Both the position numbers and the translations under genes were made by a program. DNA of 64,000 nt, from NCBI RefSeq assembly GCF_000411255.1, contig NZ_KE150413.1, positions 1,898,580 to 1,962,579 of the forward strand. Reading direction: 5' to 3'. Position 1 is the stretch's first letter, and each line of letters starts with the position of its first letter. Shown here piece by piece: positions 42,544-49,403 of this stretch. The stretch is from Paenibacillus sp. HGH0039 (GTDB lineage Bacteria > Bacillota > Bacilli > Paenibacillales > NBRC-103111). The notes below the pieces were generated by a model. The model was given only the letters and a program-made list of their open reading frames with translations. It had not been told where the DNA came from and did no database searches.

Positions 42544-43512
42544 ATGATCGAAACATGGAATGAATCCTATTCGGACGCGGTGATCCGGCTGTGGAACACG
42601 GAAGCCGTTAAGGACGGCTACAAAGAACTGACCGGCCGGAGCTTTAACGAGATTTTCCTGTCCAGTCCATACTTTGACAAAGACAATACGTTCGTTATGC
42701 GCGAAGAGGACGGAACCGTCACGGGTTTCGCCTGCGGCTGCACAGGCGACGACCTGCCTTTGGGCGCCGTCGCCGGCTATATCACCTGCATCGTGTTGTC
42801 TGAGGACCGTCAGACAGATGCGAATTACCGCCTGCTGCTGGAAGCGCTTGAAGGGCGGTTCCGGCAGCTCGGCAAAAAGCAGGCCGACGTTCTTTTCTTC
42901 AATCCGATGATGCTGCCGTGGTACATCCCGGATACGCCGGGGCACGAACACAACAATGCTCCGGGGGTTCCGGCGGACAGCCGTTTGTACGGATTTCTGC
43001 TCGGTGAGGGGTATATCGAACGTGCCAGGGAATGCGCCATGTACCTGAATCTGTCGGGATTTTCTATTCCGGACGAGATCCGGGCCAAGGAAGAGCGGAC
43101 CGCCGCCGACGGATATACGGTCGGACTTTTCGATCCCGCCCGGCATGAGGGCATAGAGGCCATGCTGCAGGGCTTCGACAACCCGCTGTGGCAGAAAGAA
43201 ATTGCCGCCGGCACGGCAAACGGCGTGCCCGTCGTTATCGCGGCCCACCGGGGACAAGCGATCGGCTTCGCCGGCCCCGTTATCCGGCAGGCAAGCGGCC
43301 GCGGCTATTTTGCCGGCATCGGCGTTCATCCCGATCATGAAGGGCACGGGCTGGGCAGCCTTCTTTTCTTCAGGCTGTGCGAAGCCTTTAAGGGCATAGG
43401 GACGGAGTACATGTCCCTGTATACGGGAAGCACCAACCCGGCCATCCGAATTTACGAGAAGGCGGGCTTCAAAACCGTGAAACAATTCGCCGTCATGCGA
43501 AAGGCGTTGTAG
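42544..43512 (+). CDS. Tandem-GNAT acetyltransferase
   Basis: 322 residues with two GNAT-like halves. The N-terminal half (about 1-165) is degenerate; the C-terminal half (about 195-320) has the acetyl-CoA loop GIGVHPDHEGHGLGSLLFF (about 259-277) and the NPAIRIYEKAGFK motif (about 299-311). AAGGAGGGAG precedes the ATG. The substrate is unknown. The position after the amino-sugar locus is suggestive, but there is a gap of 286 bp. Confidence 0.85.
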   Translation: MIETWNESYSDAVIRLWNTEAVKDGYKELTGRSFNEIFLSSPYFDKDNTFVMREEDGTVTGFACGCTGDDLPLGAVAGYITCIVLSEDRQTDANYRLLLEALEGRFRQLGKKQADVLFFNPMMLPWYIPDTPGHEHNNAPGVPADSRLYGFLLGEGYIERARECAMYLNLSGFSIPDEIRAKEERTAADGYTVGLFDPARHEGIEAMLQGFDNPLWQKEIAAGTANGVPVVIAAHRGQAIGFAGPVIRQASGRGYFAGIGVHPDHEGHGLGSLLFFRLCEAFKGIGTEYMSLYTGSTNPAIRIYEKAGFKTVKQFAVMRKAL

Positions 43513-43877
43513 GGCGGTTCTCCGCTCCGTGCAGCTTTGGCCAGGTCCTCAGCCGATGCGGCTGTACGGGACGGCTCGTTTTAACCAACCGTAGAAGGTA
43601 TCCTCCTAGGAGGATGCCTTTTTTTTCTATTCAATAACACGATGACAAAAGTAGATCAAAAAAAGGAAAAAATATAAAAACAATCTAATATTTTAATGAA
43701 ATCCCTTTAATAATCATGGATTCCTTCTTATAATGACGATAGCAGGCTTTTTAGTTTACGATGAGCCGCAAACGGTACAGCTTAGAACAGTTTACCGAAC
43801 CGGTCAGGACGCACTTCCTTTGAGATTGAAATCACCCGGACCGGCTCCTTGTACAAATAAGCGCGAGGGAAGGAACG
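43513..43877. other. Intergenic region with terminator and AT-rich promoter
   Basis: Holds the terminator at 43595-43627 and an AT-rich stretch with -10 TATAAT (43729-43734) and a weak TTTAAT 17 bp upstream, likely driving the 43878 gene. A frame opening at 43733 overlaps the next gene in another frame and is rejected. Confidence 0.45.
43595..43627 (+). terminator. Intrinsic terminator
   Basis: AAGGTATCCTCC / GGAGGATGCCTT stem with TA loop and eight T. Confidence 0.85.
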
Positions 43878-44462
43878 ATGGGAATGGAAGCGGAACTGGA
43901 ACGGTTGAAACGGCTCGTTTTTCAACTCTTATTAACGACGGAGAACCGGACGACGGATTTTCTCGAACTGATTACGGGAGAGACCATGATTCCTTCGGTT
44001 CTGAAGCAGTCAACGGCCACTCAGGCACCCTTATTGGCGGTGAAAGAAGGGACGCGGGATGCGGTACTTAGAGAATCGCTTCTTCGCACGGAAAAAAGCG
44101 GCCTTGTCGTTTCCCAGAACATCGCGGTGATGTATCCCGATTTTATCCCTCTGCCGATCAATTTAAAGCTTGCGCAAAAAAAGGAAGGTATCGGCAAAAT
44201 CATGCGGGATTTGAACATCCGCAACACCCGAACCATTCTGGACTTCGGATGGAGAAAGCCGGAGCATACGACCGATCTGACCGGAAATCCTTATTCCGTT
44301 ACCTTTGCGGACAACCCGGCCGTTCCGTATAAACAATACACCATCACTTTTGAAGAGTTCAATACGCCGGGTTTGCATCTGCTGGAATACTTCAATCCGC
44401 GGATGCTCGAAGGTAAGGAGATTGCTGCGGGGCAGGAAGTTTATAACGCGAGAGTCAACTAA
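43878..44462 (+). CDS. Chorismate pyruvate-lyase-like protein
   Basis: 194 residues. The pattern LLTTENRTTDFLELITGETM (about 17-36), then VVSQNIAVMYPDFIPLP (about 76-92) and GIGKIMRDL near 102-110 resembles the single-domain chorismate lyases of the Rv2949c/DUF98 type, which make 4-hydroxybenzoate. The resemblance is from memory and the catalytic residues were not aligned. AGGGAAGG precedes the ATG. It has its own terminator, so it is probably not in the peptide operon that follows. Confidence 0.5.
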   Translation: MGMEAELERLKRLVFQLLLTTENRTTDFLELITGETMIPSVLKQSTATQAPLLAVKEGTRDAVLRESLLRTEKSGLVVSQNIAVMYPDFIPLPINLKLAQKKEGIGKIMRDLNIRNTRTILDFGWRKPEHTTDLTGNPYSVTFADNPAVPYKQYTITFEEFNTPGLHLLEYFNPRMLEGKEIAAGQEVYNARVN

Positions 44463-44485
44463 ACGGAGTGAAGAAAGTTGGCAGT

Positions 44486-44518
44486 AAAAAGACACTGAAT
44501 TTGTTCAGTGTCTTTTTT
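44486..44518 (+). terminator. Intrinsic terminator
   Basis: AAAAAGACACTGAA / TTCAGTGTCTTTTTT stem; strong. It separates the chorismate-lyase-like gene from the peptide cluster. Confidence 0.9.
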
Positions 44519-44562
44519 ATGTGAAATCTCCTATAAAATTGATTATTTATATAGAATAGGAT

Positions 44563-44596
44563 TAAAAAGTAATCATATTACCATAAAAAGCAATCA
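44563..44596 (+). promoter_or_regulatory. Two 13-bp direct repeats ahead of the peptide cluster
   Basis: TAAAAAGTAATCA (44563-44575) and TAAAAAGCAATCA (44584-44596), 12 of 13 identical, 21 bp apart (two helical turns). A third partial copy, TAAAAAGTTGAATC, is near 44666. The geometry is that of direct-repeat activator sites of bacteriocin operons; the regulator is not in the window. Confidence 0.5.
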
Positions 44597-44709
44597 AAAC
44601 CTACTTACATTCAAATTGGGTAAAAGGTAAGATTTAAACAAGTAAAGCAAATAAAGTAAAAAGAACTAAAAAGTTGAATCCACATTCCGTTCTACCGGGA
44701 GGGAAGAAA

Positions 44710-45204
44710 GTGCATTCGATACAAGAGGAAAAAGATCATAGAAGATTCTTAAAACAAACGATCGAGCATTACAAACTAGGGAAATATTTTCCAGAAAAGC
44801 TGATTCTTATGGCCAAATCTAATCCTGTAAGCTTTGATTGGATGAGGCATACCGAACACGGGACGATCGTTTTCTTGATGAGCGCCTCCTGTTCTGCCTG
44901 CAACATGGATCTCGTGATTTCCTTTATGAGCAGTCACCCCGGATTTAACTACTGCATCCTTTTCGAAGGAAACCAGGAGTCGGTGGAGGATCTGCGCAAG
45001 GAGCTCGATCCGGAGGTACGGATTCACCGGTGCGAAACGGCTAAACTGCAAACCCAGCTCCAGGTAAATGCGGTCCCTTACGCGATTGTGCTCAACAAAG
45101 TCGGACAGGCTGTCGGGGCGGATATTTTTGACAAGATGGCAAACTTGAACCGCGCGGCTGCCCCCTTGATCCGGGTCTATAACAATCTGAATCCGGACAA
45201 ATGA
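44710..45204 (+). CDS. Thioredoxin-like protein with CSAC motif (peptide cluster)
   Basis: 164 residues. A thioredoxin fold is suggested by TIVFLMSASCSACNMDLVI (CxxC = CSAC near 63-66) and the cis-proline-like NAVPYAIVLN (about 118). No signal peptide is evident. GTG 44710 has GGGAGG 7 nt upstream, against TTG 44674 without one. It overlaps the ABC exporter by 4 bp (ATGA). Probable thiol-disulfide partner for a cysteine-rich peptide, inferred from context. Confidence 0.7.
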   Translation: MHSIQEEKDHRRFLKQTIEHYKLGKYFPEKLILMAKSNPVSFDWMRHTEHGTIVFLMSASCSACNMDLVISFMSSHPGFNYCILFEGNQESVEDLRKELDPEVRIHRCETAKLQTQLQVNAVPYAIVLNKVGQAVGADIFDKMANLNRAAAPLIRVYNNLNPDK

Positions 45205-46970
45205 AATCGCTTGCAATGACGATTCGGACGACATGGAGCGCTTTTTCCAGGGTGTACGCGTTTAACAAAATCATCGTTCTTTTCTCCTTGTTCGCTTACG
45301 TCTTCTCGGCTGTTCAAGCGAATGTAAGCGTTTATCTCAGCAAGTTAATCGTAGATCAGCTGACGATTAAAAACTTCTATCTGCTGATGGGCGGTATTGT
45401 GCTTTTAATCTTATTTCAACTGACGCGGGTGGCTTTGGATGCGTACGCTCAGCTGAAGAGCCGTAAGATGAGCCTGATGTTTGCCATCCAGTGCGAGGGC
45501 AAGCTCATCGACCTTGTAGAGAAGACGGACTTGATCGAGAAAGAGCACCCGCGATTCAAAGGCGATTTTTCTTACTGGTCTTACAGCAACAATAAATATT
45601 ACGATACATACCTAATCGCTATCGGCCTGATCAAACAAATCATACTCGCATCCTTGAGCTTGTTCTTTCTTCTTCATTCTTATTGGCTTACGGGAATTCT
45701 CGCTCTACTGGTCGGTACGTGGAGAGGGATTTACGATCTGCTGGCCGTACGCCGGCGGGTTGAAATCGATGAGCAGCTTATGAGGAACACGCGGAGCCAT
45801 CATTATTATTACGATCTCCTTACAAATTCCGAGACCCAGAAAGAAATGATGCTGTTCCGGTTGTTCCCTTACTTTAGAAAGCGCTGGCTGGAAAAGAAAA
45901 TGGAGTCAGCGGAGCTGCAAATCAAGCTTGAGAAGCTGAATCATCAACGGACTTTTCGCGGCGAACTTCTCTCGATCTTAAACACTGCGGCAGTTACGGT
46001 CATAACCGCTTACTTGATTTATAAAGGTTCTTTGAGCATCGGTGATTACGTGGCCATAACGATGGCGCTCAGCATGACGGAAAACAATATCAGTTCCTTG
46101 TTCACTTCTTACTCGAGATTAAAAGAATACTGCACGCACATCGAGAAGCTGAAGGTGATTGAAGAGAACAACGAGGTGGCCGTCGGTGCCGAGAAAAACG
46201 TCCGGAGCAAACCGTTTGTTTTCGAAAAGGACATCCGGATTCAAGACTTATCTTTCCGGTATCCGAACCAGGATCAGCCCGCTCTAAACGGGATCAGCGC
46301 TGAAATCAAGAAAGGAGAAGTTGTCGCCATTCTGGGCGAGAACGGCTCCGGCAAATCGACGCTCATTAAGCTGCTTCTCGGGCTGTATCAAACGGAAGAA
46401 GACTCGATCTTTTACGACGATGTCAGTTTGAAGAAGTTGGACCGATTTCAGATGTGGCAAAAAAGCAGTGCTGTATTCCAGGACTTTATCCGGTACATGA
46501 CGGACGTAAGAGAAAATGTGGCTGCCGGCAATATAGGCGAAATCCAAGATTCGGAGAAACTCGAACAGATGCTTGCCAGAGTCGGTTTGGCCGATGCCTT
46601 CAAACACGGTCTGAACAGCCGGTTGGGGTTTCTGGATGACGGTGCCGTCAATCTGTCGGGAGGACAATGGCAAAGACTCGCTTTATCCCGCGTTTTCGTA
46701 CGGGACGACGATGACCTTGTCGTGTTCGATGAACCGACCGCCGCCTTGGACCCGCTTAGCGAAGTCCGCTTGATGAATGAACTTCTGAGCCACTTTAAAG
46801 GCAAAACCGTTCTCCTCATTTCCCATCGGGTCGGAGTCGCACGTAATGCGGACCGCATTATCGTGATGGAGCGCGGACGAATTGCCGAGACCGGAAATCA
46901 CGAAGAACTGCTGGAACGTCAAGGTCTCTACAGCGAGATATGGAATCAGCAGAAACAGTGGTATGTGTAA
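45201..46970 (+). CDS. ABC exporter, fused membrane and ATPase domains (peptide cluster)
   Basis: 589 residues. N-terminal exporter domain with five to six helices (about 1-320) and a C-terminal ATPase: Walker A GENGSGKST (about 380-388), Q-loop, signature LSGGQWQRLALSR, Walker B LVVFDEPTAALD and H-loop ISHRVG. There is no C39 peptidase domain, which fits a leaderless cargo. Translationally coupled to the upstream thioredoxin-like gene. Likely exports the peptide encoded at 47515. Confidence 0.88.
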   Translation: MKSLAMTIRTTWSAFSRVYAFNKIIVLFSLFAYVFSAVQANVSVYLSKLIVDQLTIKNFYLLMGGIVLLILFQLTRVALDAYAQLKSRKMSLMFAIQCEGKLIDLVEKTDLIEKEHPRFKGDFSYWSYSNNKYYDTYLIAIGLIKQIILASLSLFFLLHSYWLTGILALLVGTWRGIYDLLAVRRRVEIDEQLMRNTRSHHYYYDLLTNSETQKEMMLFRLFPYFRKRWLEKKMESAELQIKLEKLNHQRTFRGELLSILNTAAVTVITAYLIYKGSLSIGDYVAITMALSMTENNISSLFTSYSRLKEYCTHIEKLKVIEENNEVAVGAEKNVRSKPFVFEKDIRIQDLSFRYPNQDQPALNGISAEIKKGEVVAILGENGSGKSTLIKLLLGLYQTEEDSIFYDDVSLKKLDRFQMWQKSSAVFQDFIRYMTDVRENVAAGNIGEIQDSEKLEQMLARVGLADAFKHGLNSRLGFLDDGAVNLSGGQWQRLALSRVFVRDDDDLVVFDEPTAALDPLSEVRLMNELLSHFKGKTVLLISHRVGVARNADRIIVMERGRIAETGNHEELLERQGLYSEIWNQQKQWYV

Positions 46971-46995
46971 CGAACTTACAAGGAGGGAAATATCC

Positions 46996-47451
46996 ATGAC
47001 GTCATCTGCCAAACCGTCCCGCTTGTCGGATACCGGTCTGCCTTTAGGCGCCTCGCTGCCCGAACTTCCGGACTACTTGAAGGAAGGCATGGGGGCTGCC
47101 CGGAATCAATCGTGCACTATTCGAGTCCTGCTGTTCGCCTCCGTTTATTGCACGCATTGCATAGATCTGCTGCCTCATCTCCAAACGATCGCGGAGAATC
47201 ATCCCACTTTTTCTTTCGGTCTCTTCACTACCGGAGACGAAGAGGACCATCGCAGCATGAAGGAGTATTTCGGCTGGGATTTTCCTGTGAGCACGATGGA
47301 TCAAAGCGATATGGAAGCTTATTTCCAAGTTACTGCGCTGCCTTTTATGATGCTTATCGACAAGTCGGACATTATAGCGGCCAAAGGTGTCATCTACAAT
47401 GCCGATGATTTTGAACAGATCCTGCGAACCAGCGGAATTCATTTGACTTAA
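46996..47451 (+). CDS. Thioredoxin-like protein with CTHC motif (peptide cluster)
   Basis: 151 residues. RVLLFASVYCTHCIDLLPHL (CxxC = CTHC near 50-53) and the cis-Pro stretch VTALPFMMLIDK (about 112-123) identify a thioredoxin fold. AAGGAGGG precedes ATG 46996, 25 bp after the exporter. Second thiol-redox protein of the cluster. No signal peptide seen. Confidence 0.75.
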   Translation: MTSSAKPSRLSDTGLPLGASLPELPDYLKEGMGAARNQSCTIRVLLFASVYCTHCIDLLPHLQTIAENHPTFSFGLFTTGDEEDHRSMKEYFGWDFPVSTMDQSDMEAYFQVTALPFMMLIDKSDIIAAKGVIYNADDFEQILRTSGIHLT

Positions 47452-47514
47452 AAGCGGTATCACGGTGCCTGTCACCTTGACGATACAATCCACCTATGAA
47501 AGGAGGTGAATACA

Positions 47515-47694
47515 ATGGCTTGTAAATGTCCGGATGGAGAAGTTCTGGCTGAGTCCAGAGCTTGCTTGACTGGTTACTGCACGGCTAACGGTACTCAATA
47601 CCCTAAAATTTTGACTTCTACCAAAACGATTGGCTGCACTAGCGGCACCTGGGAAACAGTAGTTTGCACGTTCAATGCTGGCTGCTGCTACTAA
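47515..47694 (+). CDS. Cysteine-rich laterosporulin-like peptide, putative bacteriocin
   Basis: 59 residues starting MACKCPDGEV and ending FNAGCCY; eight cysteines at 3, 5, 17, 22, 41, 51, 57 and 58. The N terminus ACKCPD resembles the ACQCPD of laterosporulin, a defensin-like class IId bacteriocin of Brevibacillus, and the spacing of the later Cys is comparable with extra ones here. No double-glycine or Sec leader, so it is probably leaderless. It has the strongest ribosome site of the cluster (GAAAGGAGGTGA, 6 nt from the ATG) and a hairpin right after its stop, both signs of high expression. Activity is inferred, not shown. Confidence 0.7.
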   Translation: MACKCPDGEVLAESRACLTGYCTANGTQYPKILTSTKTIGCTSGTWETVVCTFNAGCCY

Positions 47695-47701
47695 GCACTA
47701 C

Positions 47702-47733
47702 AAAGGAGAAGGGCGATTGTCCCTTCTCTTTTA
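47702..47733 (+). terminator. Partial terminator after the peptide gene
   Basis: AAAGGAGAAGGG / CCCTTCTCTTTT stem with a 7-base loop and T-rich end. It lies inside the cluster and would leave peptide mRNA in excess over downstream genes, as in many bacteriocin operons. Confidence 0.65.
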
Positions 47734-47758
47734 TTCCATTTCAAAGGGGTTGCGTGTA

Positions 47759-48154
47759 TTGAACGCTCAAATACTCGTCTGCGATCAGATTACGAACAAT
47801 ACTTTACTGGGAGGCCATGTCTTAGGCACGGTATTGAATCAAGTGTCTATTCCGGCGCTGCCCTATGTGATAGAAATGCATGTCCTGATCAAATTGTTTG
47901 ATTTGCCGCGTGATGAATTTGTCGATACCGCTTTAATCATTACAAACTCGTCGGGCGAAATGATTGATCGTACTCCGGCTACCGTTCTGCGTAATTACAG
48001 AGGGGAAGATCAGGTTCCCGGAGTCGATCAGGATGTATCCCTCCACTTGATCGTGACGGAACCGGGGATTATTTACATCCGGTGTATCATAAACGGAGAA
48101 GAAGCGGCCTGGTACCCGTTAACGATTCGTCTGCAAGAACAAAAAGTCTCTTGA
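47759..48154 (+). CDS. DUF6941-like protein (peptide cluster)
   Basis: 131 residues from a TTG start with AAAGGGG 9 nt upstream; the frame is open further back into the peptide gene but without a site. Beta-rich: NAQILVCDQITNNTLLGG at the N terminus, then strands to the C terminus. The opening (ILxCD.. followed by a beta sandwich) resembles DUF6941, which has no known role. Perhaps immunity or a peptide-handling partner; speculative. Confidence 0.55.
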   Translation: MNAQILVCDQITNNTLLGGHVLGTVLNQVSIPALPYVIEMHVLIKLFDLPRDEFVDTALIITNSSGEMIDRTPATVLRNYRGEDQVPGVDQDVSLHLIVTEPGIIYIRCIINGEEAAWYPLTIRLQEQKVS

Positions 48155-48167
48155 ATGCCGGTTACAG

Positions 48168-48734
48168 TTGCCGCGCTATAGAGAAATGGGTGATCATACA
48201 TTGGTTCAGTGGTTAGGCTATGTTCTGGATATGACTATGTCGGTTCTGTTTTTCATGCCGTTTTACATAAAAGCCATCCGGTTCCGCAATTTCCGAATCG
48301 AGTTGTACTCCTACGGCATACTTCCCCGTTCTCTCGTTTCGATAGCGGCTTTGGTCGTGTTGTCAGTGGAGTTCGTCCTGTTTCTTTCGTTTGCCATAGG
48401 ATTGTTCGGAGGGTGGAGGGAGCTTGCCGCAATCGTTCTGCTTGCCGCGTTTGCCTTCTTTTCATGGCGGAAAACAAAACTTACGGGCGTCGATACTTGT
48501 GCCTGTTACGGAGAGATCGCATTTCTGAATCGATCCCCGGTTTACCGCAATGCCGTTCTAATCGGATTGCTGGCGGCGGGTTTGCTGCTGCCTGCTCCCG
48601 AACAGGATGGATACGCCAGGATCAATTCGCTTCTTTTTGTAATGGCTCTGTCGATTTCAATCGGGCTGCTTCAATCCGCATGGAACCATAGGAAGAGGAG
48701 GAAGCGCCGTGAGCAATCTGCTGTTCCTATGTAA
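48168..48734 (+). CDS. MauE-type membrane protein (peptide cluster)
   Basis: 188 residues with four to five membrane helices and the loop VDTCACYGEI (cysteines near 110 and 112), the C-x-C-F/Y-G motif of MauE/DoxX-like proteins, followed by RNAVLIGLLAAGLLLP. MauE proteins assist disulfide formation in secreted proteins. The start is weak: TTG 48168, or ATG 48186, without a good site; it is probably coupled to the upstream gene. It overlaps the next gene by 26 bp. Confidence 0.7.
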   Translation: MPRYREMGDHTLVQWLGYVLDMTMSVLFFMPFYIKAIRFRNFRIELYSYGILPRSLVSIAALVVLSVEFVLFLSFAIGLFGGWRELAAIVLLAAFAFFSWRKTKLTGVDTCACYGEIAFLNRSPVYRNAVLIGLLAAGLLLPAPEQDGYARINSLLFVMALSISIGLLQSAWNHRKRRKRREQSAVPM

Positions 48735-49122
48735 TCTGGTATGGTTTCTGGCTTGTGTGCTGCTCTTGTTCATTCAAAAGCGAAAAGAGCGTGACGAAGT
48801 AACCGCATTGATCGGAGAAATCAAACGACTTTCGAGCAGGCAGCGAAGCGTGACGAGGATTTTATTCGCGGATTATAAGGACCCTGCATTCCAAAAGATC
48901 GACTCTCTGCTCTCGACGAGTGCCGACGGTCCCGACTATATCGTGGTGATCGATGCTCCGTCCTGGCTGATTGCGGCCAGGGAAAAGAAGTGGACGAGAC
49001 ACGAGACGATAGATGCCAGAATGATAGCATCCACGCGCAAAAGCGGGGTTATTGTGACTCGCGGCGGAAAGTACGCCGTTTACGACGAAGCGGCTGCATA
49101 TTTGGCGTACACGTCATCGTAA
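48709..49122 (+). CDS. Membrane-anchored MauD/thioredoxin-fold-like protein without CxxC (peptide cluster)
   Basis: 137 residues. One N-terminal helix (about 3-21), a charged linker, then a soluble part (ILFADYKDPAFQKIDSLL, YIVVIDAP, SGVIVTRGGKYAVYDE) with the order expected of a MauD or thioredoxin relative, but no CxxC. GTG start with AGAGGAGG 7 nt upstream, inside the MauE-like gene. Position and layout copy the mauE-mauD pair. Probably acts at the outer face of the membrane. Confidence 0.55.
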   Translation: MSNLLFLCNLVWFLACVLLLFIQKRKERDEVTALIGEIKRLSSRQRSVTRILFADYKDPAFQKIDSLLSTSADGPDYIVVIDAPSWLIAAREKKWTRHETIDARMIASTRKSGVIVTRGGKYAVYDEAAAYLAYTSS

Positions 49123-49329
49123 GCAGTAAAGGTAAATAAAATAATCTCATTCGCGGTTGGAATAGCCACCTACTTGACGAGCAAACAACAAAGCACGCAA
49201 ATTCCTGTAAAGGAATGAGTGTGCTTTACATTTGTCCGACAGAAAGCCAAACCGGGCAAAAAGCCTCCTCATTTGCGAAATACCAACAAAAGCTTCCGGA
49301 AGACCGAGCCTTATGGAAAATTTATAATT

Positions 49330-49348
49330 GATAATGAGAACCGTTATC
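49330..49348 (+). promoter_or_regulatory. Fur box before the AraC/siderophore-binding gene
   Basis: GATAATGAGAACCGTTATC matches the 19-bp Fur consensus in 16 of 19 positions, set in ATTGA...TCAAT flanks. About 55 bp before the start at 49404. Confidence 0.75.
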
Positions 49349-49403
49349 AATTATAATAAACGGAAAATGAAACCAGCATTGTTCCGAGGAGTTGGTGAAA
49401 TCG

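Noticed and set aside
49123-49329. Promoter or extra gene between the peptide cluster and the AraC gene
   Set aside because: Only short frames without sites; the clear signal is the Fur box at 49330.
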